This document shows, in pieces, positions 42,999 through 52,223 of a DNA stretch of 59,070 nt. Location of the stretch: NCBI GenBank assembly GCA_018660265.1, contig JABJKS010000104.1, positions 1-59,070 on the forward strand, given 5' to 3'. Both the position numbers and the translations under genes were made by a program. This stretch comes from Rhodospirillaceae bacterium. Its GTDB lineage: Bacteria > Pseudomonadota > Alphaproteobacteria > GCA-2731375. Every line of letters starts with the position of its first letter. Within the stretch, counting starts at the first letter, position 1. Below the pieces are notes generated by a model. It was not told the origin of the DNA. It searched no databases and was given only the letters and a program-made list of their open reading frames with translations.

Positions 42999-44582
42999 TC
43001 ATAAAGCATCGCCGTAAATTCTAGTGAACTGGGCTCTGAAAACGGCCTGGTCGTCGGCATGTTGCCCGGCCAGGCCCGGTTCCATAGCATCGAGCCGGGA
43101 GAGGGCGGCAAGAAAACCTTCCAGCTGCGCGGCGATGGACAAGATGGCACCCGCGCCAACGCGGAAGCCATCCATATAGCTCTCATCCTTCAAAGCCCCA
43201 TCTTTTGAGGCGGCATCGTTGAAGCCTTTGCGGGTCAAGGCACGGAAGGCGCGTGCAGCATCGTCGGCAATCTGCCCCATTGCCGACGCATCTATGTCCA
43301 GCCCGCTGGGGTGCAGCGCGACGACATTGCTCTCCGCCCCGCCATTGTTGAGTGCGTGCAGAGTTGCTTTTTGCAGATTTTGCACATGAACCAAGGCGTT
43401 CTCGAAACCGGCCTGCTTTGCCGGATAGGTTTCACAATCTGCACAGCTGATGCGGCGGCGTACGGAGGCCGCCCCGCGCTTGACCTGTAAATCCGTGGTG
43501 ATCGCCGATTGTGTGGGCCCGAAGCTGTCCAGGCGCAGGAAGGCGCGGGGCAATGCAATCGCCTGGGGGCCGTATTCCATCAACAACTCAATGGGTGCGC
43601 GCTCTCCCTTTTGCTTGAAGAATTTGATCCCGGCAGCAGGCGGTTCATCCAATACTGAAAACGGCGTCCGCCAATCGCCATAGGTGTCGTATGCGCCATT
43701 GTCTTGCGGCTCGTCGACCGAACCATCCGGGGGGTCCACTTCCCCCCCCGCCCTGTCGGTGCCAATGGGGCCGGCACTTTCCGCTGCCGACCCGGTTGCT
43801 GCAACATCGAGGGCCTGGATGAATTTTACGAAGGCATTGAAAACCGTTCGATAAAGACGAAAGTCATCGCCCCCCGAATGATGCCGCCAGAAATCAAGAA
43901 TATCATCATCCATGATCGCCTGGGGCAGCTTTGGATTGCGCTCCCGCAGGAAGCCGTAGATCGCTTCAAAGCGTTCGTTCTGCGGCGCAAAGCTTAAATA
44001 CGCACCACGATAACGGCGCAGACGACGGGCGATGGCGTTGGCGGCCTGTTGGATCCCCTTGGTGGTACCGGCCTCCGCCACCATTGTTTCAAATATCCCG
44101 GTCAATTCCCCATAGAAGGCGTAATCCTCCATCCCGCAGAGGAATTCGTACAGGGCGATCAGGAACGGCATACGGCCAAAATTGATGCTGAATTCGCTAT
44201 CACCGTACTGAATTGAAAGGCCGTCGTCGCTGCGGGTGAAGCCTTGTCGCTGCCAACCTGTTGCGCCAAGGGCCGCGTCGATGTGATTGATACAGGCTTG
44301 CCGCGTAACCCGGCTGCCGCGGAGGAAAAACAGCAGCAATCTGTCCGGCCCATCGCCGCCCGCCTCAATCGCGTTCACCAGATGGCACAGCTCGTACAGC
44401 GGCGTATCCCGATTTGGCCCGCCCTCTCGTCCCACAATGACCCGGGCCAGCCAGTTCAGGACCGGACGGGGCGCGTGGCGGGGCGCGCCATCCATTGTGG
44501 TCGCTTCTGCCAAAGCACGAAAATCGGCCAGCAACTGGGCGGAGGCGCCCGCGCCCTGGATAATCTGTTCCATCTGCGTCAT
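42999..44582 (-). CDS. Unrecognised 527-residue soluble protein
   Basis: I do not recognise this family. GGGGAGG lies 6 bases before the ATG at 44582, giving 527 residues. No signal peptide or membrane helix is seen. The N-terminal 280 residues look globular and helical (for example LLLFFLRGSRVTRQACINHID and SFAPQNERFEAIYGFLRERNP). A low-complexity acidic, Gly/Pro-rich linker spans about residues 290-325 (TDRAGGEVDPPDGSVDEPQD). A C-terminal part holds ISCADCETYPAKQ, a single Cys-x2-Cys, and a helical end. Codon use resembles the neighbours. Position between an LLM gene and a NIPSNAP gene gives no clear functional hint. Confidence 0.75.
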   Translation of the reverse strand: MTQMEQIIQGAGASAQLLADFRALAEATTMDGAPRHAPRPVLNWLARVIVGREGGPNRDTPLYELCHLVNAIEAGGDGPDRLLLFFLRGSRVTRQACINHIDAALGATGWQRQGFTRSDDGLSIQYGDSEFSINFGRMPFLIALYEFLCGMEDYAFYGELTGIFETMVAEAGTTKGIQQAANAIARRLRRYRGAYLSFAPQNERFEAIYGFLRERNPKLPQAIMDDDILDFWRHHSGGDDFRLYRTVFNAFVKFIQALDVAATGSAAESAGPIGTDRAGGEVDPPDGSVDEPQDNGAYDTYGDWRTPFSVLDEPPAAGIKFFKQKGERAPIELLMEYGPQAIALPRAFLRLDSFGPTQSAITTDLQVKRGAASVRRRISCADCETYPAKQAGFENALVHVQNLQKATLHALNNGGAESNVVALHPSGLDIDASAMGQIADDAARAFRALTRKGFNDAASKDGALKDESYMDGFRVGAGAILSIAAQLEGFLAALSRLDAMEPGLAGQHADDQAVFRAQFTRIYGDAL

Positions 44583-44618
44583 GCCCGGCCTCCCCAATGG
44601 CAGAATTATTTTCCCAAC

Positions 44619-44652
44619 TGACGTCCCGCCATTCCGGGTCGGCGGGACGTCA
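44619..44652 (-). terminator. Hairpin between NIPSNAP and unknown gene
   Basis: A 12-bp perfect stem (tgacgtcccgcc / ggcgggacgtca) with a 10-base loop, 16 bases after the NIPSNAP stop codon and before the ATG of the next minus-strand gene. It is followed on the minus strand by GTTGGGAAAATAATTCTG. It likely ends or attenuates the NIPSNAP transcript. Confidence 0.65.
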
Positions 44653-44667
44653 TGCAGAACCGGACTA

Positions 44668-44994
44668 TTATCGGACCGTGGATTTCGATGTTGGGGTGAT
44701 CCGGGTGACGACCATGGCTTCGCGATCCAGAAGATCGGGGATCCGTGGCGAGATTTCGTTCTTCCAGTAGTCGGATTCGTAAACGGTTTTGTACAATTCG
44801 ACCCGCTGTTCCTCACTTTCAAAACGGCGTAGCCAAACATAGACGCTGTCATCTTCTTCACCCTGGAAGCTGCCGCAGATGATCATGCCCTTTCCAACCT
44901 GGAAGGGAATAATCTCACCCTCCATAATTTCGAGCCATTCGTCCATTTTACCGGGACGTACCTTGTATTGGCGAAGTTCATAAAAAGCTGCCAT
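44668..44994 (-). CDS. NIPSNAP-family ferredoxin-like-fold protein
   Basis: A 108-residue single-domain protein of the NIPSNAP family (dimeric alpha-beta barrel): FYELRQYKVRPGKMDEWLEIME, then VYVWLRRFESEEQRVELYKTVYESDYW. Function is not established; relatives often sit with catabolic oxidoreductases. AGGA lies 7 bases before the ATG. It is divergent from the dienelactone hydrolase gene (127 bases between). Confidence 0.85.
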   Translation of the reverse strand: MAAFYELRQYKVRPGKMDEWLEIMEGEIIPFQVGKGMIICGSFQGEEDDSVYVWLRRFESEEQRVELYKTVYESDYWKNEISPRIPDLLDREAMVVTRITPTSKSTVR

Positions 44995-45121
44995 GGGAAA
45001 TCCTTTGTTTGCGTTGCGACTAAAATGTCTAGGCACTAGTGTAGAGGAGCGGGGAGTGGGGATGAAGTGCCTTCCCCAGAAAATTCCAGAGGTAAACAAA
45101 TCGTCCGAGTGGAGAGAGCGA

Positions 45122-45817
45122 ATGGGTCAAGATATTGAGATTACGGCACGGGATGGCGGCAAATTTGCCGCCTATCTGGCACTGCCGGAAAGTACACCGG
45201 CACCGGGCATCGTTCTGCTGCCGGAGGTCTTTAACACCAACGAACACATTCGATCGGTGGCCGATGGTTACGCGGCGGAGGGCTTTACGGTCATCGCGCC
45301 TGATGTCTATTGGCGGGAGGAAGCCGGCAACTATCTTCCCTACACCGATGAAGGCCGGGCCAAGGCGCAGTCTTTGCGAGCTGCAATGGATACGGATCAA
45401 TACGCGATGGATCTTGGCGATACGGCTGATGCGCTGAGGGCACGGGCGGATTGTACTGGCAAGGTCGGCGTGATGGGTTTCTGCCTCGGCGGCAAGTTTA
45501 CTTATCTGTCCTGTGTGCGGCACAAAATTGATGCCGCAGTCAGCTATTACGGCGTTCAGATAGACGAGTTTCTGGATGAAGCCGACAATATGAATTGCCC
45601 TATCCTGATGCATTTTGCCGGCATTGACCCGCATGTCCCCGAAGATACCGTTGCGGCGATCCAGGCCCGCATGGGGGCCTGGGACAATGTGGATATTCAC
45701 GTCTATGACGGTGCCGAACATGGTTTTAACCGCCAGGGCTATCCCCCCTACAGCGAAGCGGCGGCAGGGCCGGCGCGGGAGCGGACCCTGGCCCATTTCC
45801 GGCGTCTATTGGGGTAA
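45122..45817 (+). CDS. Dienelactone hydrolase family protein
   Basis: A 231-residue alpha/beta hydrolase of the DLH family. The Cys nucleophile sits in GVMGFCLGGKFTYL (GFCLGG), the Asp in FAGIDPHVPEDT and the His in YDGAEHGFNRQG, giving the Cys-Asp-His triad typical of carboxymethylenebutenolidase. The natural substrate is uncertain. GGAGAG lies just before the ATG. Upstream in-frame starts are unsupported. Confidence 0.92.
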   Translation: MGQDIEITARDGGKFAAYLALPESTPAPGIVLLPEVFNTNEHIRSVADGYAAEGFTVIAPDVYWREEAGNYLPYTDEGRAKAQSLRAAMDTDQYAMDLGDTADALRARADCTGKVGVMGFCLGGKFTYLSCVRHKIDAAVSYYGVQIDEFLDEADNMNCPILMHFAGIDPHVPEDTVAAIQARMGAWDNVDIHVYDGAEHGFNRQGYPPYSEAAAGPARERTLAHFRRLLG

Positions 45818-45835
45818 TTGCCAATTGGAGTTTGC

Positions 45836-46747
45836 CTAAAGAGGGTTCCTGGCCCAAGCGTCAAGAATGGCGCGCAAGGTCGCGACAAAGGCCAGGGGCT
45901 GATCCAGCATAACATGATGGTAGGCCTCGGGGATCTCCACCACGGGGGCCTTCGGACCCATTATGGATGACATATAGTCGACGGTCCGCCGGGAGACGAT
46001 GGCGCTGTTCTCGCCATAGATCAGTGCCGCCCGGCATTTCAGGGCCTTCAACTCCTCACGATAGGGTTCCCCGAACCGGCGGGACCCCATGACCTTGAAA
46101 TCAAACTTCCAGCTCCACCCGCCGTCCAGAGGTTTGACAGATGTGCGGGCAATAAAATCGGTGATGAAGGCGTTATCGCAAGGTTGCAGGGGCATCAGGC
46201 GGAACCGGGCCTGGGCGGTGGGCTGATCGGGATAGATATTGGGGCCTGTTTGAACCGGGACTTCGGGCTTTGGGATGGGGATATCATCGGGATCTTGCAC
46301 CGGGGAATCCACGATGACTGTTCCCGATAATTTTTCACCATGATCTGCGCCGTATTTCATGGCAATAAGACCGCCAAAACTGTGCCCCACGACGACGGGC
46401 AGGGCCCCTAGTTGGGCATCTTCCAGCACAGCGCCGACTTCTCTGGCCCATGTTTCAGGCAAATAATTATCCCGCGCGCCGCTGTCTCCCATGCCCGAGA
46501 GGTCAATAGCCGCGACCCGATAGGTCTCGGCAAAAAATGGCGCAATGAAACGCCACCAGTTGGCATGGGCACCGCCGCCGTGGATGAACAGTAAACCAGG
46601 ACGCAGGTCATCCCCGCCATCAAACCAGGTTAAATAATGGATGGGACAGCCATCGACATCGACAAATCGGGAATTTGTCGGTCGTTCGATGGCCCGCTGA
46701 AACCAATCAGGGATAGTGGAAGCATTCTCTTGCGATACTGTTGTCAT
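45836..46747 (-). CDS. Alpha/beta hydrolase
   Basis: A 303-residue alpha/beta-hydrolase. The oxyanion loop LLFIHGGGAHANWWRF, nucleophile elbow VVVGHSFGGLIAMK, acidic residue around ALIYGENSAIVS and the His in IPEAYHHVMLDQP complete the triad. It resembles epoxide hydrolase/lactonase-type members. It converges on the dienelactone hydrolase gene with 18 bases between stops and is divergent from the acyl-CoA dehydrogenase gene. Confidence 0.87.
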   Translation of the reverse strand: MTTVSQENASTIPDWFQRAIERPTNSRFVDVDGCPIHYLTWFDGGDDLRPGLLFIHGGGAHANWWRFIAPFFAETYRVAAIDLSGMGDSGARDNYLPETWAREVGAVLEDAQLGALPVVVGHSFGGLIAMKYGADHGEKLSGTVIVDSPVQDPDDIPIPKPEVPVQTGPNIYPDQPTAQARFRLMPLQPCDNAFITDFIARTSVKPLDGGWSWKFDFKVMGSRRFGEPYREELKALKCRAALIYGENSAIVSRRTVDYMSSIMGPKAPVVEIPEAYHHVMLDQPLAFVATLRAILDAWARNPL

Positions 46748-46889
46748 GAACGGTTCATATCACGAACCTCGTCCTGTGGAACAGGCTGAGAAACCCACCA
46801 TGCCAGGGTTGCCGTGTTGGACATTGACAAGGATGGTCAACAAATGGAGGATCGCGCCAACTGAAACCACAAATATGAGGCCGCTAAAT

Positions 46890-48137
46890 ATGTCGGAACC
46901 TGATCAAGATCTATTCAATTTGGCAATGTCGGAAGAATCCCGGCCCTTGCTCTATGCCCTGAAAAAACACATTGACGAGAACGTTGCACCCATTGAGGAG
47001 GAGTTTCATGCACTCAATGAGGACAAGGAAGACCGCTGGACCTGGCACCCCCGGCAGACGGAACTTATCGAAGGCGCCAAGGAAAAGGCAAAGCAGGCCG
47101 GGCTGTGGAACTTCTTCCTGCCGGATGCCGAAACGGGCCAGGGCCTGAACAATCTCGATTATGCCTACATCGCCTCCGAATTGGGCAAATATTCCCTGGC
47201 CTCGGAATCCCTGAACTGCAGCGCACCTGATACAGGCAACATGGAAGTGTTGGAGCGTGTCGGCACGCCGGAGCAAAAGGAAAAATGGCTGGAGCCGCTG
47301 CTCAATGGCGAGATCCGCTCCGCCTATGCCATGACGGAGCCGGGCGTGGCGTCGTCCGATGCGAAGAACATCGCCACCTCCGCTGTGTTGGAGAACGGCG
47401 AATGGGTCATCAACGGCGAGAAGTTCTATATCTCCGGTGCCGGTGATCCCCGTTGCAAGATCATGATCACCATGGTCAAAACCTCCCCCAATGCGGCACC
47501 TTCCAAGCAGCAGTCACAAATTTTGGTACCCATCGGTACGCCGGGTGTGGAGATGGTTGAAGGCATGAAAGTGTTTGGCCAGGACCATGCGCCACGCGGC
47601 CATATGCACATCAGGTTCAACAATGTGCGGGTTCCCGAAGAGAATATGTTGTTGGGTGAAGGCCGCGGCTTTGAGATCTCTCAAGTCCGTCTCGGCCCTG
47701 GCCGTATCCATCACTGCATGCGCTCCCTCGGTTCGGCGGAAAAGGCGCTGGAACTGATGGTCAAACGTGCGGGCAGCCGTGAAGCTTTTGGCAAAACGTT
47801 GTTAAGGCTGGGCAAGAACCTGGAGATTATTTCCCGGGCCCGGATCGAAATCGACGCCATGCGCCTGATGGTTCTGCAAGCTGCCAAGGCCATGGATGTC
47901 CTCGGCAACAAGGAAGCCCGGGTCTATGTCTCCGCCGTGAAGGCCATGGTGCCAGAAAAGGTCTGTCTGATCATCGATCAGGCCATGCAGATCCACGGTG
48001 CCATGGGTATCTCCCATTGGTCACCGCTGCCCGATATGTACCATCATCAACGCCACCTGCGCTTTGCCGATGGTCCCGATGAAGTGCATCACATGGTCGT
48101 GGGCCGGGCTGAAGCACAAAAGCACGTTGCCTGGTAA
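46890..48137 (+). CDS. Acyl-CoA dehydrogenase (ACAD10/11-like)
   Basis: A 415-residue FAD-dependent acyl-CoA dehydrogenase. FAD/substrate motifs are visible: YAMTEPGVASSDAKNI, GEWVINGEKFYISGAGDPRC, and the C-terminal QIHGAMGISHWSPLP and FADGPDEVHHMVVGR, the last typical of the ACAD11-like group that handles long or branched, including 4-hydroxy, acyl-CoAs. The ATG at 46890 (TGAGG upstream) matches the family N-terminus SEPDQDLFNLAMSEESRPL; ATGs further upstream lack homology. A strong hairpin follows the stop. Confidence 0.92.
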   Translation: MSEPDQDLFNLAMSEESRPLLYALKKHIDENVAPIEEEFHALNEDKEDRWTWHPRQTELIEGAKEKAKQAGLWNFFLPDAETGQGLNNLDYAYIASELGKYSLASESLNCSAPDTGNMEVLERVGTPEQKEKWLEPLLNGEIRSAYAMTEPGVASSDAKNIATSAVLENGEWVINGEKFYISGAGDPRCKIMITMVKTSPNAAPSKQQSQILVPIGTPGVEMVEGMKVFGQDHAPRGHMHIRFNNVRVPEENMLLGEGRGFEISQVRLGPGRIHHCMRSLGSAEKALELMVKRAGSREAFGKTLLRLGKNLEIISRARIEIDAMRLMVLQAAKAMDVLGNKEARVYVSAVKAMVPEKVCLIIDQAMQIHGAMGISHWSPLPDMYHHQRHLRFADGPDEVHHMVVGRAEAQKHVAW

Positions 48138-48164
48138 GTCCACCACCATTTTACCGAATAAGGC

Positions 48165-48196
48165 GGGGGCCGGTCTTCTAGCGAAGATCGGCCCCC
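48165..48196. terminator. Hairpin terminator between acyl-CoA dehydrogenase and antiporter genes
   Basis: A 14-bp stem (one G-T pair), GGGGGCCGGTCTTC against GAAGATCGGCCCCC, with loop TAGC, 27 bases after the acyl-CoA dehydrogenase stop. The tail ACTGCGTTTGTCATT is only moderately T-rich. It probably serves both convergent genes. Confidence 0.75.
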
Positions 48197-48279
48197 ACTG
48201 CGTTTGTCATTGATTTGCTGCCTTAGGTGAATAAGACAGCGATTTCGCGGCGTCGCAGGCCTCTACCCGAAATAATCCG

Positions 48280-49497
48280 TTATTCAAGTGATTGCGGGAA
48301 TTTCGCAATTATCCAACGGATACCAAGCGGAGAGAGAATACAGGTCACAACCGATATCATTGCCAGACTTGAAAATACCTCTGCCGGCATCGCCCACTCG
48401 CCCAGATCGCTCCCCTGTTGGGCAATGACCATGGCGATTTCCGCTCTTGGAACCATACTGATCCCGATTAGCGCCGCCCCGGCATATCCTGTTGTCATCA
48501 AAGCGGGCCAGCCAGCGCCGATCACCTTGCCGAGGATGGCAACGACCAGCAACACGCCCCCCAAACTTAAGGCCGATGCCAACGAGCCGGGATCAATCCT
48601 CAAACCGATGGCGATGAAAAAGAACGGTGCAAATAAGGCATGCAGCGGCAGGAAAGACGTTTCCAGCTTAACCGCATCGGGGTCTCTGCCAAAGATTACG
48701 CCGGCAAAAAATCCACCGATCGCCATGGAAAACCCAAAAACCGAAGCCAAAGCCGATATCAGAAGTCCGACCCCTGCGATGAAAAGAATGGAGTCCGGTG
48801 CGCCGGTTTTCTTCAAGGTCCGCGAAATGTAATGTTCACCATAACGGGCGACGAGATAAAGCAAGGCCACAAAACCGCCTGCCTTAAGCATAAGAATTAT
48901 CGAAGCCATCGCAACGGCGGCCAGCGAGGCAGCATCGTCGCCGTTGCGCAATACCGGCGCTACACCCAAGAGCAAGGCCATAAGGGCTACGCCTGAAAGA
49001 TCATCGAGTTCCGCCACATCCACAAAGGTCTCGCCGTTGGCTGAGCCAAGCGCATTGGCCTCGCGCCAAACTTCCGCCGACACGGCGACGCTCGTTGCGG
49101 TGAGGGCTGCCGCAATGAAAAGGCTTGGGATATTCGCCAGATCAAGAAGATAAAAGGAAACCAAATAGGCCGGGATTCCGCTGAGAACGACATTACCAAT
49201 CCAGATCGGCGTCGCTTGCGGCAGTTTCTTTAACAGGCCCTGTAGGTCGCTTTCCAGTCCGACGCGAAACAGCAATACGAAGACGCCAATGCTCGCCAGA
49301 AAGTCGATCCCCAGAAACCCCTGTTGCGATAAGAACGACCAGTGGTCATTGGCGAGACGCAGGAGAAAACCCAAAACGAGGAACCCAACCAAGGACGGCA
49401 CGCCTATCCTTGTAAACCAGGAACGGACCAGAATGGCGACGACGATAAAGGTGCCTGCCAACAGGTCTAACCAGACGATTTCACCAATTTCGGACAT
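48280..49497 (-). CDS. Cation:proton antiporter (CPA2, KefB/NapA-like)
   Basis: A 405-residue polytopic membrane protein with about 12 hydrophobic segments. The family blocks are present: GVPSLVGFLVLGFLL, the LLFRVGLESDLQGLLKKLP stretch, the AALTATSVAVSAEVWREA helix and the acidic FVDVAELDDLSGVALMALLLG segment, whose Asp pair suits ion translocation in CPA2 exchangers. No C-terminal TrkA-N domain is fused. It exchanges Na+ or K+ for H+. It lies 73 bases downstream of the PepSY-type gene at the end of the minus-strand run. Confidence 0.88.
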   Translation of the reverse strand: MSEIGEIVWLDLLAGTFIVVAILVRSWFTRIGVPSLVGFLVLGFLLRLANDHWSFLSQQGFLGIDFLASIGVFVLLFRVGLESDLQGLLKKLPQATPIWIGNVVLSGIPAYLVSFYLLDLANIPSLFIAAALTATSVAVSAEVWREANALGSANGETFVDVAELDDLSGVALMALLLGVAPVLRNGDDAASLAAVAMASIILMLKAGGFVALLYLVARYGEHYISRTLKKTGAPDSILFIAGVGLLISALASVFGFSMAIGGFFAGVIFGRDPDAVKLETSFLPLHALFAPFFFIAIGLRIDPGSLASALSLGGVLLVVAILGKVIGAGWPALMTTGYAGAALIGISMVPRAEIAMVIAQQGSDLGEWAMPAEVFSSLAMISVVTCILSPLGIRWIIAKFPQSLE

Positions 49498-49570
49498 TAC
49501 AAACAGCTTAGGCCATGGACTACGCGATATGTATCGAAAATTTTGTGCCGGCGGGTCACTATGCAGCCGA

Positions 49571-50089
49571 TCATTTTCCGAGACCTTGTCCTGGCCTCGT
49601 GATCCTGGGCACCAACCACATCATCGAACCGGACAGACCAAACAACAGCAAGACAAAGCTGAATAAATCCGCCAGCCATGTGCCCAAACCGCCGCCTAAC
49701 CAACCTGTTTTGTGCAGGTCTGAAAAGATGCTTTCCCAGTATACTTTTCTATGCACCAGTCCTTCGTTTGGCGTAAACGTCCGGCGGGTATAGCGGGTCT
49801 TGATGTAGTGATGTCCGGTCGGGATGGACAGGATGATCCGTCCCTTGCCTGTCGAGACAAAAAAGCTGGGCCGGCCATGATAATTTTCTTTCCAAATCTT
49901 GCGGATGTGCTGATCGGGCCAAACTGACCCGGCCAGTATTCGAGCGCTTTCGCGGGTGATGGGTGCGGAGGGGCGAAGCGCTTCAAGCTCTTTTTCGGAG
50001 AACTCAGCTTGCTGGAATATTGATATGACCGTACGGGAATGGTTCATATAAAGACCGGTTAGACCCATGATCAGCACCCAAGGCAGCAC
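49571..50089 (-). CDS. PepSY-associated transmembrane protein, start uncertain
   Basis: A membrane protein with an N-terminal helix (VLPWVLIMGLTGLYMNHS), a periplasmic PepSY-like middle and a C-terminal helix (LADLFSFVLLLFGLSGSMMWL). The arrangement fits small PepSY-TM proteins. The first canonical start is GTG at 50089, but homology-like sequence (FLRTRRIVHGWLGII) continues upstream in frame for 21 codons, right up to the TAG stop of the LTA-synthase-like gene. No ATG, GTG or TTG lies there. True initiation may use a non-standard codon (CTG near 50131), or the first helix may be shortened. Confidence 0.7.
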   Translation of the reverse strand: MLPWVLIMGLTGLYMNHSRTVISIFQQAEFSEKELEALRPSAPITRESARILAGSVWPDQHIRKIWKENYHGRPSFFVSTGKGRIILSIPTGHHYIKTRYTRRTFTPNEGLVHRKVYWESIFSDLHKTGWLGGGLGTWLADLFSFVLLLFGLSGSMMWLVPRITRPGQGLGK

Positions 50090-50152
50090 GATGATGCCCA
50101 GCCAACCGTGAACAATCCGACGGGTCCGCAGGAAAGCTTCGTCGCCGCCGGC

Positions 50153-52129
50153 CTATTTCCAGTGATAGGCATTGCTATAGAACATCCTGTGGGCCTCCTG
50201 GGTCTGGGCGATGGCCTCACGCAGGATGCTTGGGTCGGGCGTCTCTCGTTGCATGTCCGGCTGACCGGGCTTGAAGCTGTAGCCTTCGATGCTGCCGTTG
50301 GGTTGCAACACGACCACATGGCCGGGTCGTCCATACGCGATGGAGAAGTTGTGGGCGATGGCAAAGCGGCCTTTGCCCTTGGCGACGCGCCGCAGATCAA
50401 CGCCAAAGAAGGGGCTGTTGTAGCTGATGCCGAGTAAACCCATAAGCGTCGGGATAAAATCGATCTGGGCCCCCAATATGTCGTTGCGTTCGGGCCTAAT
50501 GTGATTTGGCGCATAGAACAACATTGGTATGCGGAAGGCGTGCACCGGTACCGATGCCGCACCATTTATTTTGATGCCGTGATCGGCGACGAAGACAAAA
50601 ATCGTATCATCGAACCAGGATTTCCCGCGGGCCCGATTGACGAAATCGACAAAGGCCCATTGGGCATAATGCGCGGTGTTTTGAATGCGGCCCATATCAT
50701 CATTCCATTTGGCCTCCATCTTAGGGAATTTATAGGGCCGATGGTTGGACACAGTCATCAGGGTCAACAGAACCGGTTGGCCATTTGCCGTTTCTTCGTC
50801 CATTCGCCGTAAGGCTTCTGTGAACAGATCTTCATCCGAGACCCCCCAGATGGTGCTGAAACTGTCGTGACGAATATCGCTTTCGCCCCAAACGTTATCG
50901 AAGCCAATACCCTTCCAGAATTTTCCCATATTATCGAACACGGGATTGCCGCCATACAGCACGGCTGTTTCATAGCCGAACTGCTGTAATAGATGGGGCA
51001 GGGATTGCATGCCGTCGGCACCGGGTCGGCGGGCGGTGGAAATGCCCGGGATTGGGGCGAAGGCGGTCTCGGTTGCTTCCAGGCCACGGACGGTGCGGTC
51101 GCCGGAGGCATAGATATTGGTGAACATCAGGCCACCTTGTGCCAAGCGATCCAGGTCTGGCGTGATGGAGACGTCAAGGCGATTGTCGAGACTGTCTACA
51201 AAAACCGATCCAAAGGATTCCTCCGTGACGACGACAATGTTCAATTTTCTGGCCCTGGCACCAGCCGTTGCGCCATTGTCCACGCGGCGCAAGATATCTG
51301 TGCCATTATCAGCTGTTGCCAGGAACGTTGTGTTGTCCTGGGCGACAATGGCGCGTAGTTCGGCAAGCGCCGCCGCGCCGGACATGGTTTGGTAGGAACC
51401 GGCATAATCGGTATCGTTGGTCAGGGCCGCCTTGGCCATAGTAACAAGGCTGTTCTTGGCCAGAAGGTTCAGTTCCCGGTTGTCGTTGGTACGTTCGGGC
51501 AACAACCAAATCACAAAGACTGTCAGCGCAAGAATGCCGCAGGCCCTGGCGATGCGGAAAATCCGCCCGGCCCAGCCATGCCGCGTCGTTGGCCGATGGA
51601 TATAATCACCAATCGTTTTGCGACCCAGCCACCAGACGGCCAGGGCACCGGCGAGGAAAAGGGGCCCAAAGTACGAGAGATTGAAAGATTCTTCGAGATT
51701 GCCGATCACCTCACGCGGGAACATTAGGTAGTAAACAGCTATACCGTTGAAGCGCTCTGAAAACTCACTCCAGAATACGATCTCGCCAACAAAGACAAAC
51801 AGCATGGCAAAAGCGAACACGATGACAACGACGTGGCTGAGGCGGCGTGTCAGGTCATATTGTTTAACCAGATTGATGGTTGCGACAATCGCGGTCGTCA
51901 ACAGGATCGCAACCAGGCCATCAGCGATCGCGCCGATCGGAAACGCCGTGATGAAGCCGGCGATCCCATTGTACAAGCCGATACTTTCGATCTGAGTGGC
52001 AATGATGGCGCGACTAATCGTGAAACCAATGATGATGAATAGCCAAAGTCTGATGGCCAGGGGAAAGACGTTCCATAGTTGAGTCTTAGTTGTTGCTTTT
52101 ATCATTCGATCTTGTCGTGGCCAATTCAT
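50153..52129 (-). CDS. LTA synthase-like phosphoglycerol transferase/sulfatase-fold protein
   Basis: A 658-residue inner-membrane protein. Five N-terminal helices (residues about 20-230) precede an extracytoplasmic alkaline-phosphatase-fold domain. The catalytic site resembles LtaS: metal Glu in IVVVTEESFGSVF, nucleophile Thr in ASGDRTVRGLEATE, and Asp-His in FVFVADHGIKING. Gram-negative homologues (OpgB and related) transfer phosphoglycerol or phosphoethanolamine-type groups to periplasmic glucans or lipids. It lies 94 bases downstream of the SDR gene in the same minus-strand run and ends in frame with the following PepSY-type gene. Confidence 0.9.
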   Translation of the reverse strand: MNWPRQDRMIKATTKTQLWNVFPLAIRLWLFIIIGFTISRAIIATQIESIGLYNGIAGFITAFPIGAIADGLVAILLTTAIVATINLVKQYDLTRRLSHVVVIVFAFAMLFVFVGEIVFWSEFSERFNGIAVYYLMFPREVIGNLEESFNLSYFGPLFLAGALAVWWLGRKTIGDYIHRPTTRHGWAGRIFRIARACGILALTVFVIWLLPERTNDNRELNLLAKNSLVTMAKAALTNDTDYAGSYQTMSGAAALAELRAIVAQDNTTFLATADNGTDILRRVDNGATAGARARKLNIVVVTEESFGSVFVDSLDNRLDVSITPDLDRLAQGGLMFTNIYASGDRTVRGLEATETAFAPIPGISTARRPGADGMQSLPHLLQQFGYETAVLYGGNPVFDNMGKFWKGIGFDNVWGESDIRHDSFSTIWGVSDEDLFTEALRRMDEETANGQPVLLTLMTVSNHRPYKFPKMEAKWNDDMGRIQNTAHYAQWAFVDFVNRARGKSWFDDTIFVFVADHGIKINGAASVPVHAFRIPMLFYAPNHIRPERNDILGAQIDFIPTLMGLLGISYNSPFFGVDLRRVAKGKGRFAIAHNFSIAYGRPGHVVVLQPNGSIEGYSFKPGQPDMQRETPDPSILREAIAQTQEAHRMFYSNAYHWK

Positions 52130-52223
52130 GACAGAAGACGTTGCGAATGTGCCCTACGGCTACATTAACATGTTCACGGACGGGTCGGAATCCATAAACT
52201 GGATCGCCCAATTCGGCAGGCGC

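Noticed and set aside
45029..45796. 255-codon minus-strand frame over the dienelactone hydrolase
   Set aside because: Shadow of a gene with an intact catalytic triad.
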